The notes under the pieces were generated by a model. The model had not been told where the DNA came from. It saw only the letters and a list, made by a program, of their open reading frames with translations, and did no database searches. A stretch of 64,000 bases of DNA. It comes from Lederbergia galactosidilytica (GTDB taxonomy: Bacteria > Bacillota > Bacilli > Bacillales > Bacillaceae_C). Location: assembly GCF_017873565.1 (NCBI RefSeq), contig NZ_JAGGKH010000005.1, forward strand, positions 62,001 through 126,000. The letters are read 5' to 3'. Positions 36,429 through 46,227 of the stretch are shown here, piece after piece (the first letter of the stretch is position 1; each line of letters starts with the position of its first letter). The position numbers were made by a program, and so were the translations under genes.

Positions 36429-37706
36429 ATGACAAAGAAAAAGTTTAGGTTGCTAGGTATTATGGTGACGATACTATTGCTATTAACAGCTTGCGGTGGT
36501 GGAAAAAACAATAGTGAGACAGCTGGCAGTAGTGATAAAGCAAGCGACAATAAAGCTGTTAAGCTCCGTATTGTCACAACAATGGCTGGTACAGATCCTG
36601 CTGGAGAAGTCTTCGAAGCAGTATTAAAAGAGTTCCAAGAAGAAAATCCTCATGTAAAAATAACAAATGAGTCACAGTCAGCTGATGCAGGGACAATACG
36701 TACCAAAATTAATACCGATTTTTCATCAGATAATGAGCCAGACATTATGTTCTACTTTAATACGGTAGATGCAGAAGGTCTTATTAAAGAAGGCAAAGTA
36801 ATTGATTTAGAAAATGCAGAGGGCATTGACCTATCTGGTTATAATTCGATGTTAGAACAACAAAGAAGAGAAGATGGAAAGATTTATGCGGCTCCACAAA
36901 CAGGATTCTATGAAGCAATTTTTGCTAACAAAAAGCTGTTCGAAGATAATGGTATTGCTCTTCCTACAACTTGGGAGGAATACGAAAAGGCAATTGAAGA
37001 GTTCGCGAAAACAGATATTATTCAAATTGCTGCATCTACAGAAGATTCCTACTATGTGGTAGAGCATTATGCTTTAGCTGCCGGTGGTATGGAAAATTAT
37101 CGTGCTACTTTAGAAGAAAAAAATAGCGCTTGGGCGGAAGGCTTAGATTTAATTGCAGAGCATGCAAAAAAAGGTGCGTTCCCAAAAGATGCAGGCACAA
37201 TCGACCTTGCGATGGCACAAAATCTGTTTCATCAAGAACAAGCGGCTATGCTATTTGAAGGTTCATGGGCATGGGGAGGAATTCAAGAAGCTGGAATTGC
37301 TGATAATGTAACCGTTCTCCCGATGCCGATTAAATCAGATAAAGGTGAAACAGGTGAATTAATAGGTGGTGCATCACAAGGCTGGTTTATCAGTACGAAG
37401 GCATATAATGACGATACAAAAAAAGACGCAGTTGTAGATCTATTTAACTACTTAACTTCTGAAGATACGATTCTTCGAATTGCGGCAGCTACAGGTCAAA
37501 TTCCTGCAAAAGGTCAACTCACAGATGTTGATCCTAATATAGCAGTAGGACATGAGTTAACTAGTGAGGCGCCAGCGGTTGAGTCTCCAATCAACGACCG
37601 TATTCTACCGGAAGCTTTCACACATATTCGTACTAGTGTGCCAGAAGTTGTAAGTGGTGCAAAGACAGGGCAGCAGGTTATTGACGAAGCTGCAAAGATG
37701 AAGTAA
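36429..37706 (+). CDS. Sugar ABC transporter, substrate-binding lipoprotein (first system)
   Basis: This 425-residue family-1 solute-binding lipoprotein has a signal peptide ending LLLLTAC (Cys22), a Gly/Lys/Asn linker, then LRIVTTMAGTDPAGEVFEAV, EPDIMFYFNTVDAEG and AAMLFEGSWAWGG, the UgpB/MalE-like pattern for oligosaccharide binding. AAAGGGAG precedes the ATG. The permease genes follow after a 143-base gap containing a strong hairpin, which would give more binding protein than permease. GH20 and LPMO genes nearby suggest N-acetylglucosamine oligomers as substrate; inferred. Confidence 0.9.
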   Translation: MTKKKFRLLGIMVTILLLLTACGGGKNNSETAGSSDKASDNKAVKLRIVTTMAGTDPAGEVFEAVLKEFQEENPHVKITNESQSADAGTIRTKINTDFSSDNEPDIMFYFNTVDAEGLIKEGKVIDLENAEGIDLSGYNSMLEQQRREDGKIYAAPQTGFYEAIFANKKLFEDNGIALPTTWEEYEKAIEEFAKTDIIQIAASTEDSYYVVEHYALAAGGMENYRATLEEKNSAWAEGLDLIAEHAKKGAFPKDAGTIDLAMAQNLFHQEQAAMLFEGSWAWGGIQEAGIADNVTVLPMPIKSDKGETGELIGGASQGWFISTKAYNDDTKKDAVVDLFNYLTSEDTILRIAAATGQIPAKGQLTDVDPNIAVGHELTSEAPAVESPINDRILPEAFTHIRTSVPEVVSGAKTGQQVIDEAAKMK

Positions 37707-37777
37707 TTGATACCTGACAATGTTTAACATGAGTGTGTTATAGCATTTAATTACATCATTGATTCAGTAATATAAAA

Positions 37778-37812
37778 GGGCTTTTCCCAATACATGTATT
37801 GGGAGAAGTCCC
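37778..37812 (+). terminator. Intercistronic hairpin between binding protein and permease
   Basis: GGGCTTTTCCCAATACA pairs with TGTATTGGGAGAAGTCCC (long stem, small loop, few mismatches). Only a short T tract follows, so it is probably a partial terminator or mRNA stabiliser. Confidence 0.7.
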
Positions 37813-37849
37813 ATTTCCAAGACTGAAAGCAAAAGAGGGAGTTCCTTAA

Positions 37850-38722
37850 ATGAAACGTATGAAGGGCGACAAGTTATTTATTTTCCTTTTTCTATTTCCG
37901 GCCTTTTTTATCACAGCCATTTTTCTATACTATCCATTCTTTGAGAATATTTATCAAAGTTTCTTTAAGACGGATGGCTTTTTCAATTCTACCTTTATCG
38001 GGTTAGATAATTATAAGCGTTTAATAACCGATGAAATTGCAAGGGGAGCAACATTAAACTCATTGGAATTAATGCTTTATGTTGCTGTTTTCCAAGTGGG
38101 AATTGCTCTTGTATTAGCTGTTATGGTTGATTCCATCAAACATGGAGTTCGCTTTTTCCGTACATCATTTTTCTTTCCAGTTGTAATATCGGGGGCAGCA
38201 ATAGGGTTGTTATTTACATTGATTTATAATTATCGAAATGGATTATTAAATGAAATACTCGTTAGTCTAGGGTTCGAACGTGTATTATGGCTAACGGAAA
38301 GTTCTTCTCTTTATATGGTTGCGATTCCAACAATTTGGAGTTATGTTGGGTTTTATTTTGTTATTTTCCTTACAGCCATCGGCAAGATTCCAGAAGATTT
38401 TTATGAAGCAGCTAAATTAGAAGGGATCACAGGCTTTCAAAAGTTAACAAAAATTACAATCCCATTAATTGTAGGCGATATAAAAACCTGCCTTGTTTTG
38501 GCGATTACAGGTGCTTTAAAGATTTTTGAATTAGTCTATATCATTACCAGGGGTGGGCCTGCGCGATCTTCGGAGGTATTAGGTACATATATGTATCAAA
38601 AGGCTTTTGAGGACAGTAATGTCGGTTATGGTGCTACATTAGCTGTTTTAATGGTAGTGATTGGTGTGTCTCTGGCCTTCATAACGAATAAACTTTTAAA
38701 GTCCGAAGAAGTCACATACTAA
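37850..38722 (+). CDS. Sugar ABC transporter permease (UgpA/MalF type)
   Basis: It encodes 290 residues with six membrane helices. The ATPase-contact EAA loop reads EDFYEAAKLEGITGFQKLTKITIPLI. It is the first of a permease pair for carbohydrate import. There is no ATPase gene in the cluster, so a shared MsmX-type ATPase elsewhere is expected, as in B. subtilis. GAGGGAG precedes the ATG. The partner starts 14 bases downstream but is interrupted by a stop codon. Confidence 0.9.
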   Translation: MKRMKGDKLFIFLFLFPAFFITAIFLYYPFFENIYQSFFKTDGFFNSTFIGLDNYKRLITDEIARGATLNSLELMLYVAVFQVGIALVLAVMVDSIKHGVRFFRTSFFFPVVISGAAIGLLFTLIYNYRNGLLNEILVSLGFERVLWLTESSSLYMVAIPTIWSYVGFYFVIFLTAIGKIPEDFYEAAKLEGITGFQKLTKITIPLIVGDIKTCLVLAITGALKIFELVYIITRGGPARSSEVLGTYMYQKAFEDSNVGYGATLAVLMVVIGVSLAFITNKLLKSEEVTY

Positions 38723-38735
38723 CAGAAGAAGAGCG

Positions 38736-39626
38736 GTGAGCAATATGAAAATAGAAAGAAATCAACTTACCTACTGGGAAAAGTTTCAAGATCGGTATTT
38801 AATAAAATCAAGATTTGGGAAGATTTTTGTCTATCTTATTTTATCTCTTTGGGCGGTCTCCACCATTTTTCCATTGTTATGGGTGATTCTTAATTCATTT
38901 AAAGAATCCAAAGATATTATTAGCAATACATTTAGCCTTCCCACAAGTCCAAGTCTACAAAACTATATAAACGCCTTCGATACGATTAATATTGGCAAAA
39001 GTTATATTAATAGCTTTATTATTTCGGGTTCTGTCGTCTTTCTAGTCTTATTCTTTGGCGGATAAGCTTCATTTGTAATGGCAAGAATGAATTTTAAGTT
39101 AAGATCTGTCCTACAAACATTACTGATTGCTAGTCTATTGATTCCGGCATTTGCGACAATTGTTCCAGTCTATAGAATGATGATTCAATTAGGATTAGTC
39201 AATACTCACTTAGGTCTTATTATTCCACAAACAGCGGGGAATCTACCTTTTGCCATTCTCGTGATAAGTGGTTATATGGCCACTATTCCTCGCGAATTGG
39301 AAGAAGCATCTGTTATTGATGGATGTAACCGTTGGAAAATGTTTACGAGGGTATTTCTGCCAATATCTTTGCCGGCTTTTGGAACGGTAGCGACTTTTGT
39401 GTTTTTATGGTCTTATAACGATCTATTTTCCTCGCTTGTTTTTGTTGAACATGAAAGTGTAAGGCCGATCGTCGTACTCTTATCCCAAGTGAGTTCTCAA
39501 TATGGAACGGACTATGGCTTAATGACAGCGGCGATTACTATGACTGTTGTTCCTGTTGTGATATTCTATCTGCTTGCACAGAATACATTTGAAAAAGGAG
39601 CAACTGCAGGATCTGTCAAGGGATAA
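38736..39626 (+). pseudogene. Sugar ABC transporter permease (UgpE/MalG type) with in-frame TAA
   Basis: This is the second permease of the pair, 296 codons if the stop is read through. Upstream of the stop are FGKIFVYLILSLWAVSTIFP and a periplasmic segment. TAA (39063-39065) sits in LVLFFGG-stop-ASFVMARMNF, where other MalG-type proteins have a hydrophobic residue; TTA to TAA would explain it. Downstream the same frame holds the EAA loop PRELEEASVIDGCNRWKMF and the final helices. An ATG at 39078 lacks a ribosome binding site. GAGCGG precedes the first ATG. Without it the first importer should not work. Confidence 0.85.
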
Positions 39627-39665
39627 ACTAGTTTAATCATCAATTTAAAAGGTGGGTGTCATGAG

Positions 39666-41573
39666 TTGAATATTAAATTAATTGGAGATGTATCCTCAGT
39701 TATTTCTGGTCTTAGTCAATTGCAAAAAGAATTAAGATTTACCATTTCAGAGGAAGGAGTTCCCTTAATTATCGAGAAACAGGATCAAGTAAAATTATCG
39801 GTCTCTTATGAAGCAGGAGAAGGTAAGATAATGTATCGAGATCAAGTTCACTTCTTTAGAGCGTTTAGCCTTTTTCTAGACAAGCTTAAAAGAAAGCAAT
39901 CTTCATTTAGAATAGAAGAAGAACCGCAATTTTCAACAATTGGCCCAATGTTTGATTTATCAAGAAATGCTGTGTTAAAGATCGATAGTTTTAAAGATAT
40001 GATTCGAAAATTAGCAATAATGGGACTCAATTCTGCCATGTTGTATATGGAAGATACGTATGAAATTCAAAATGAACCATATTTTGGGTATATGCGAGGT
40101 CGCTATTCACAAGCGGAATTAAAAGAGCTAGATGACTATGCGGATCAATATGGCATTGAACTAATTCCCTGTATTCAAACACTTGCTCATTTAGAAGAAT
40201 TTCTAAAATGGAGCGCCGTGGCACATTATAAAGACACACGGGGGGCTTTACTTTTAGAAAATGAAGATACCTACTCATTGATTGAAAATATGATAACGTC
40301 TGTCACAGCACCATTTAGAAGTAATAGAATACATATCGGAATGGATGAGGCCGAGGAATTAGGCCGGGGAGTCTTTCTAAATAAAAATGGGTATAAGCCA
40401 TGTTTTGAATTAATGGCTACACATTTAGAACGTGTTCTAGAGATCGTTGAGAAACATGGTCTTGAGGCAATGATGTGGAGTGACATGTTCTTAAAGTTGG
40501 CTTCAACATCTGGAGATCAATATAGTGCATCAACGGAGATTCCGGAATATATAATTGAACAGACACCAAAAAATGTACAATTAATGTATTGGCAATATAA
40601 CGCCACAGATAAAAGTCATTACACAGAGATTTTGAAAAAGCATAAAGCCTTTGGTCGTACTCCGGCATTTGCAGGAGGGATTTGGGTATGGAACACATTT
40701 GCCACGAACTATGGTTTATCTCTCCAAGCAACAACAGCTGCCCTATCAGCTTGTAAGGAGGAAGGAGTTAAGGATGTTTATGTTACCCTTTGGGGAGATG
40801 ATGGATATGAAAATAATCCCTTCAATGCCCTTTTAGGTCTTCAGTTATATGCTGAACATGCTTACTCAGTGGAGGTAAATATGGAGAAGTTCCGTGATAG
40901 GGTGAAGTTTTGCACTGGTTTGGAAGAGGACTTTTTCATGCTATTAAATGCTTTAGATACACCACCTGGAGTCGAAGAGAATAATAAAGAACAGACCAAT
41001 CCGTCTAAATTTCTTCTATGGCAGGATCCTTTATTAGGATTATTTGATAAACATATTGAAGGATATAATGTGCAAAATTACTATGAGAGATTATCATTGG
41101 AAATAAAGTCAATTAGGAACCATGGCGAAACATTGGACTATCTTTTTGATGTTCCCGAAAAGCTTTCCACTGTTTTGTCTCTAAAAGCGGATGTGGGGAT
41201 CAGGATTAAAAAGGCCTACGATGAAAAAGATATCAAGGGGTTAAATAGGCTAGCCGAAGAAGAGTTGCCCGAAATTTCTGCTAGATTGGAAGATTTACGA
41301 ATGGCCCATCGTAATCAATGGTTCAAAATAAATAAGCCATTTGGCTGGGAAGTAATTGATATTCGTTATGGTGGATTAAAAAATCGTATAGATACTACGG
41401 TTGCTAGGATCAATGATTTTGTTGAGGAAAGAATTGAACATATTGAGGAATTGGAACAGGAACGTTTATATTTTGTCCCTGGTGTTGAGGAATCAACAAG
41501 TCTTGGCTGGTGTAGCTATTATTATCGCATTGCTTCTCCAAATGTTTTCTTCCATGTACTACCCATTTATTAA
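39666..41573 (+). CDS. GH20 beta-N-acetylhexosaminidase, cytoplasmic
   Basis: This 635-residue glycoside hydrolase family 20 enzyme releases terminal GlcNAc/GalNAc from oligosaccharides by substrate-assisted catalysis. The catalytic pair is D227-E228 in RIHIGMDEAEELGRG. The TIM-barrel start GPMFDLSRNAVLKID (about 93-107) and IWVWNTFATNYG are also present. There is no signal peptide, so it probably acts on imported chito- or peptidoglycan-derived oligomers. The start is TTG behind GGTGGGTG. The C-terminal 200 residues are helical and lack a carbohydrate-binding module. It directly follows the permease genes. Confidence 0.85.
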   Translation: MNIKLIGDVSSVISGLSQLQKELRFTISEEGVPLIIEKQDQVKLSVSYEAGEGKIMYRDQVHFFRAFSLFLDKLKRKQSSFRIEEEPQFSTIGPMFDLSRNAVLKIDSFKDMIRKLAIMGLNSAMLYMEDTYEIQNEPYFGYMRGRYSQAELKELDDYADQYGIELIPCIQTLAHLEEFLKWSAVAHYKDTRGALLLENEDTYSLIENMITSVTAPFRSNRIHIGMDEAEELGRGVFLNKNGYKPCFELMATHLERVLEIVEKHGLEAMMWSDMFLKLASTSGDQYSASTEIPEYIIEQTPKNVQLMYWQYNATDKSHYTEILKKHKAFGRTPAFAGGIWVWNTFATNYGLSLQATTAALSACKEEGVKDVYVTLWGDDGYENNPFNALLGLQLYAEHAYSVEVNMEKFRDRVKFCTGLEEDFFMLLNALDTPPGVEENNKEQTNPSKFLLWQDPLLGLFDKHIEGYNVQNYYERLSLEIKSIRNHGETLDYLFDVPEKLSTVLSLKADVGIRIKKAYDEKDIKGLNRLAEEELPEISARLEDLRMAHRNQWFKINKPFGWEVIDIRYGGLKNRIDTTVARINDFVEERIEHIEELEQERLYFVPGVEESTSLGWCSYYYRIASPNVFFHVLPIY

Positions 41574-41722
41574 TAAAAATAACCATGAGGTGAATATCAT
41601 AATCGAAGGTCGGAAGAGAGAGGGATGTGAGTGAAGCTGTCTAGTTTCATGATTGGACCTTTTTAATGTTGCTCCATCCCTTTGTTTTAGAAAAGAGAAT
41701 ATAGGAAAGGAACCTGTTCTTA

Positions 41723-42760
41723 ATGAAAACAGACCAATATAAAATTTTCATAGGAAGTTATGGGAGTACTGATCAAGAATCAATCCATTGGCTCAACTGG
41801 AAAGAGGGGCATTGGGAAGAGCTTGCAGCTGTTTCTGGGGTTGAAAATCCCTCTTTTTTAAGTTTTAATCATTCCCAAAGTCATGTATTTGCTGTCAGTG
41901 AAGTTGAGAAGGGTGAACTAATAAGTTATAAACTTGATCATGACGAACGCCGCATGAAAGAGATGAACAGGCAATCTACGAATGGGTGGGCACCTTGCTA
42001 TGTAGAGAATCTGAAGGATCAATATCTATTTACGGCAAATTACGGTGGAGGAAATATCATTGTTCATCCGGTGGCTCAGGATGGGGAAATAATGCCTTTT
42101 TGTGCTGAATTTGACTTTTCCGAGATCGCAAATGAAAAAGGATTAACTTCTCATCCACACACGATTAGACAAATTCCAAGTACAGATCGATATATGGTGG
42201 CCGATTTAGGATTAAATTGTTTATTTATTTATGAATTCAATCCAATAGAGGGTAAGCTTGATCTTATAGAGGAGATTGAAGCACCTGAAGGATCTGGTCC
42301 TCGCCATATTGCTTTTCACCCTAGTCTGAACAGAGTGTATGTTGTTAATGAACTCAACTCCAGTATTCTAACCTATAGTTATCAAAACAAAGGAGAGAAT
42401 TTTAAACTGCTTCAGAATATCGCCACAATTCCTAGTGACTGGGAAGGGGCGAATTATTGTGCGGACATACATATAACGCCATCTGGCTCATTCCTATTTG
42501 TTTCTAACAGAGGTCATCATTCAATCGCCTCTTACTTTGTGAGCAATAATGGTTTATTAGAAGTACAGGCTTATACGAATTGTAAAGGAGAATGGCCACG
42601 TAACTTTGCTATTAGTCCTGACGAAAAATATATATTTGTGGCTAATGAACATACTCATAATATTGTTACTTTTCAGCTGGAGGGGAATGGCAATTTGTTA
42701 GAAATAGGAAATCCCTATTCTATTCATAGGCCTGTCTGTATTAAAATCCAAGAAATATAA
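41723..42760 (+). CDS. Lactonase-family seven-bladed beta-propeller (6-phosphogluconolactonase type)
   Basis: This 345-residue protein of the YkgB/Pgl lactonase family is built of blade repeats such as VENPSFLSFNHSQSHVFAVS, GPRHIAFHPSLNRVYVVNEL and WPRNFAISPDEKYIFVANEH. Family members hydrolyse sugar lactones in the cytoplasm; there is no signal peptide. AAGGAACC precedes the ATG. It follows GH20 by 150 bases in the same direction and is followed by a bidirectional terminator, so it probably ends this operon. The actual lactone is unknown. Confidence 0.85.
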   Translation: MKTDQYKIFIGSYGSTDQESIHWLNWKEGHWEELAAVSGVENPSFLSFNHSQSHVFAVSEVEKGELISYKLDHDERRMKEMNRQSTNGWAPCYVENLKDQYLFTANYGGGNIIVHPVAQDGEIMPFCAEFDFSEIANEKGLTSHPHTIRQIPSTDRYMVADLGLNCLFIYEFNPIEGKLDLIEEIEAPEGSGPRHIAFHPSLNRVYVVNELNSSILTYSYQNKGENFKLLQNIATIPSDWEGANYCADIHITPSGSFLFVSNRGHHSIASYFVSNNGLLEVQAYTNCKGEWPRNFAISPDEKYIFVANEHTHNIVTFQLEGNGNLLEIGNPYSIHRPVCIKIQEI

Positions 42761-42768
42761 AAACAGAG

Positions 42769-42815
42769 AAGATAGTAGCACTAATCGTGAATCGATTGGT
42801 CTACTATCTTTTCTT
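42769..42815. terminator. Bidirectional terminator between lactonase and LPMO genes
   Basis: AAGATAGTAG pairs with CTACTATCTT, extended by ACTAATCG/CGATTGGT around a TGAAT loop. TTTT lies on the right and A-rich sequence on the left. Confidence 0.88.
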
Positions 42816-42844
42816 TGCGGCGAATTTATGAGTTTTGAATTATA

Positions 42845-43807
42845 TTAATTAACGATTTTCCAGACACTACTGTCACCAGGGGTTTCCCCTTGGGTCCACC
42901 ATTGTGCTTCATAAACGATTCCATTGTATTGGACCTGATCCCCGCTAAGGTAAACTTTAGAGGAATCCCATGCATTTATATTAGTATTATCGTTATCATT
43001 ATTTCCACTTTCTTCACCTTCAACTAACAACCAAACTTGAGATTCACCTGGCTTATCATTTTGCGTCCACCATTTAGCTTCATAGATTGCTCCATTATAG
43101 GATACTCGATCCCCTTGTAAATAAACAGAAGATGGGCTCCACACAGGAATATCGTCAATTCCTGGCTCTTCAGGGTCCGGTTCACCCGGCTCTTCAGGCT
43201 CTACAAAGCCACCATCGAAATTAGCATCAATTACATTGTAAAAGGCGTTAGCAGTGTCGAAAACTTCCCAGTAAGCAAGGATAACATGGTACCCAGTTCT
43301 TTCTGGAACGACACAGTTATGACTTACACTAAATCCAGGACGCTTACCACCATCATCAATGGAACAAAATAGTTCTAGATCAGAACGCTTAAGAGGAGAA
43401 TTAGGGTCCCAGTCTTCTTTTGTAATATAGTAATCCCATTTGTCAGTTGCATGTGCTGCTGTTAACTTCCAAGTAAAAGTATTGGCTCCACTTGTCATCG
43501 GGACTTTTGCCCAGCGGGTTGCAGACTGTTCATCTAATTTCGGGAAAGCTCCTCCGGCACTAGCAATTTTTCCATCTGCTACTCCTGCACTTGGAAAATT
43601 ACCAGGTCCTTCTAAACTTTGCGGTTCATATACAATAGCTCCACAATCTTTATTTGTTCCTTCTGCACAGAGAAGAGCTCTACTTTTTGGTCCTTCTACG
43701 TAACCATGTGCCGAAGCTTTACTTGAAAAGGCCATCATAAATGTCAGCGCTAACAATGCTCCCAAAATAACAAACAACGTTTTAGACGGTAGGACTCTTA
43801 GTTCCAA
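42845..43807 (-). CDS. Secreted AA10 lytic polysaccharide monooxygenase with two chitin-binding modules
   Basis: This 320-residue secreted copper enzyme oxidatively cleaves crystalline chitin. The signal peptide ends FSSKASA, leaving H34 (HGYVEGPKSR) as the N-terminal copper-brace histidine; H119 (TAAHATDKWDYYIT) is the second. AA10 domain 34 to about 200, then a Glu/Pro-rich linker, then two CBM5/12-type modules at about 221-262 and 278-320, each with VYLxGDxVxYNGxxYEAxWW. The start is TTG behind AAAGGAG. It converges with the sugar-uptake operon. Confidence 0.93.
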   Translation of the reverse strand: MELRVLPSKTLFVILGALLALTFMMAFSSKASAHGYVEGPKSRALLCAEGTNKDCGAIVYEPQSLEGPGNFPSAGVADGKIASAGGAFPKLDEQSATRWAKVPMTSGANTFTWKLTAAHATDKWDYYITKEDWDPNSPLKRSDLELFCSIDDGGKRPGFSVSHNCVVPERTGYHVILAYWEVFDTANAFYNVIDANFDGGFVEPEEPGEPDPEEPGIDDIPVWSPSSVYLQGDRVSYNGAIYEAKWWTQNDKPGESQVWLLVEGEESGNNDNDNTNINAWDSSKVYLSGDQVQYNGIVYEAQWWTQGETPGDSSVWKIVN

Positions 43808-43840
43808 GGCAAACTCTCCTTTAATATGAATTATAATATA

Positions 43841-43910
43841 AATAGATTAGTCAACTACGAGTCTAGTGGCCTATACCTCCTTTCGTAAAAAAATAAACAA
43901 CTAATCTATT
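43841..43910. promoter_or_regulatory. Inverted repeat upstream of the LPMO gene
   Basis: AATAGATTAGT (43841-43851) and ACTAATCTATT (43900-43910) are perfect 11-base inverted copies, 48 bases apart, in the LPMO promoter region. They could be a pair of operator half-sites or a loop-forming site. The remaining gap to 44186 contains only imperfect hairpins (about 43986-44046). Confidence 0.45.
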
Positions 43911-44186
43911 CACCCTTAAAGTAATCACAAATCTAAACAATAATCAAGATTAATTCTGAATATTTATTTAGTTCTGCCTAATTACCTAGTCTTAAAGGTC
44001 TGATATCAGTGGGCGTTTGTTTCCTTTAAGGTATAAAGGGACTAGTTTTCATTTAGGTAACTAGTGCACTTAACGAACGCTGGTAACAGAAAATCCCGTC
44101 TATAAATAAAACTTTTTTAAATAGAGGAATGAAGGACAGCTTAAAGAGACTATAGAAATAACGAATTAAGAAATTTTAAAAAGGTA

Positions 44187-44214
44187 TTGAATAATTTCTT
44201 AAATCTGGTATAGT
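44187..44214 (+). promoter_or_regulatory. Promoter of second sugar ABC operon
   Basis: TTGAAT, a 16-base spacer and TATAGT lie 64 bases upstream of the TTG start of the first permease. Confidence 0.5.
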
Positions 44215-44277
44215 CATCTTAACAGCATGACGAGCATACATATACTGTTGAATATATAGAAAGGCAGGGGGGTATTT

Positions 44278-45243
44278 TTGCAAAAAGTAGAAGCAACTAA
44301 AGTGACAAGGACAAACATAGTAGAAAAAAAGAATCAGAATATATTCAAACGGATTCTCAAACAGTGGGATCTGCAATTGATGGTCATTCCTGGTCTTCTA
44401 CTTATCCTCATTTTCAACTACTTTCCCATGTATGGGGTTTTAATGGCATTCCAGGATTACAATATTTTTAAAGGAATGTCGGGTAGTGAATGGGTTGGCT
44501 TTAAACATTTTATTAAGTTTTTTAATGATTCTAGTTTCTTTGAAATTATGAGAAACACAGTGGCTATTAGTGGGTTGAAAATTCTTATTGGTTTTCCAGC
44601 GCCCATTATTCTTGCTCTAATGTTAAATGAAATTAGAAACATGCCTTTTAAAAGGACGGTGCAAACGATTACCTATTTGCCGCACTTTTTATCATGGGTA
44701 ATTGTAGCAGGGTTCGCGATATCGATACTTTCAACTGAAAGTGGGAGTTTAAACATTTTATTAATGAAGCTTGGTTTCATTAATGAACCTATTAATTTTT
44801 TATCCATTCCAAAATACTTTTGGGGGATCATTATCTCTACAAACTTATGGAAATCGATTGGCTTTGCTTCGATTGTATACATTGCCGCCATGGCTGGTGT
44901 AGATCCTCAACTATATGAGGCAGCAGCTTTAGATGGCGCAAGTCGATTTAAGCAAATGTTTTTAATTACAATTCCATCCATTATGCCCATTATTGTTATA
45001 TTCCTAATATTGGAAATTGGTAACTTGCTAAATGCTGGTTTTGAGGATCTCTTACTTCTTGGTTCTAATGCAGTATTACGCCCAGTTTCAGATGTTATCG
45101 ATACATACGTTTATCGGGTTGGAATTAGTAATCAACTTTATTCTTATGCAACGGCCATTGGACTGTTTAAAGCAGTGATTAGTGTTACTTTACTAACAAT
45201 GGCGAATCAGATTGCAAGAAGAAGTGATAATAGCCTATGGTAA
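44278..45243 (+). CDS. Sugar ABC transporter permease (LplB type)
   Basis: This 321-residue permease has six helices and a basic N-terminus. The LplB-type segments FNYFPMYGVLMAFQDYNIFKG and QLYEAAALDGASRFKQMFLI (EAA loop) are present. LplB systems import oligosaccharides, often of plant or animal glycans. The start is TTG with AGGGGGG 6 bases upstream. The second permease starts 25 bases downstream. No ATPase is encoded, as usual for this type. Confidence 0.9.
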   Translation: MQKVEATKVTRTNIVEKKNQNIFKRILKQWDLQLMVIPGLLLILIFNYFPMYGVLMAFQDYNIFKGMSGSEWVGFKHFIKFFNDSSFFEIMRNTVAISGLKILIGFPAPIILALMLNEIRNMPFKRTVQTITYLPHFLSWVIVAGFAISILSTESGSLNILLMKLGFINEPINFLSIPKYFWGIIISTNLWKSIGFASIVYIAAMAGVDPQLYEAAALDGASRFKQMFLITIPSIMPIIVIFLILEIGNLLNAGFEDLLLLGSNAVLRPVSDVIDTYVYRVGISNQLYSYATAIGLFKAVISVTLLTMANQIARRSDNSLW

Positions 45244-45267
45244 TGCGGGGTAAGGGGGGGAGTTAAC

Positions 45268-46164
45268 TTGGTAAAATTAACACTTGGCGACAAGGTTATG
45301 GCAACTGTAATTTACACATTTTTAACATTATTAGCTTTCGTGACATTCTATCCTTTCTGGAATTCACTTGTTATCTCTTTTAATAGTGGTCAAGATACGA
45401 TGTTAGGTGGTCTAACCTTTTGGCCACGTGAATTTACGCTAGCTAACTATGAACTAGTTTTTAAAGATAAAAGATTAATTAATGCATTTATTGTATCCGT
45501 TTTACGGACAATTGTTGGGACTTTCCTATCTGTGATGGCTACGGCGGTCTTGGCTTATGGCTTATCAAAGAAAGAATTAATTGGCAGAAAATTTTTTATG
45601 ATATTTTGTTTAATTACCATGTTCTTTAGTGGCGGTTTAATCCCGACATTTCTATTAGTTCGCTCACTTGGACTTATGGATTCCTTCTGGGTGATGATTA
45701 TTCCTACTTTGATATCTGTTTGGAATATGATCATTTTTCGTACCTTTTTTCAACAACTACCTGCAGGTTTGGAAGAATCAGCAAAAATTGATGGTTGTGG
45801 ATATTGGTCAACATTCTTTCGAATTGTATTACCACTTTCCGGCCCAGTAATAGCAACGCTAGCTTTGTTTACAGCTGTATTTCATTGGAATGATTGGTTT
45901 TTCCCAACCATTTACATTTCCTCTGAAAATTTAATTCCAATTCAAACACTTTTACAGAAGGTTTTGAAGGCGAATACAGTAAGTCAAGCAATGAGTCAAG
46001 TAGATGCTGGAGCAGCGGCACATATGTCTAAATTAAACACAGTAACGGGTAAATCATTATCTATGGCGATTATGATGGTCGCAACACTTCCGATAGTGAT
46101 GGTTTATCCATTTGTACAAAAATACTTCGTCAAAGGTGTCCTAATTGGCTCCTTGAAGGAGTAA
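45268..46164 (+). CDS. Sugar ABC transporter permease (LplC/YtcP type)
   Basis: This 298-residue partner permease has six helices. The segment FYPFWNSLVISFNSGQDTM and the EAA loop GLEESAKIDGCGYWSTFFRI are typical of LplC/YtcP. The start is TTG behind GGGGGGAG. The stop lies 64 bases before the binding-protein gene, with which it forms the second importer. Confidence 0.9.
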   Translation: MVKLTLGDKVMATVIYTFLTLLAFVTFYPFWNSLVISFNSGQDTMLGGLTFWPREFTLANYELVFKDKRLINAFIVSVLRTIVGTFLSVMATAVLAYGLSKKELIGRKFFMIFCLITMFFSGGLIPTFLLVRSLGLMDSFWVMIIPTLISVWNMIIFRTFFQQLPAGLEESAKIDGCGYWSTFFRIVLPLSGPVIATLALFTAVFHWNDWFFPTIYISSENLIPIQTLLQKVLKANTVSQAMSQVDAGAAAHMSKLNTVTGKSLSMAIMMVATLPIVMVYPFVQKYFVKGVLIGSLKE

Positions 46165-46227
46165 TGGGTAATTGGTTTAAGGCGCAAGCTTTAGATAAAT
46201 ATATTGATATATTAAGGGGGATAAAAA

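Noticed and set aside
39666-41573. NagZ-type (GH3) glucosaminidase
   Set aside because: The HIGMDEAEE motif with the Asp-Glu pair is GH20, and the GH3 KH(F/I)PG motif is absent.
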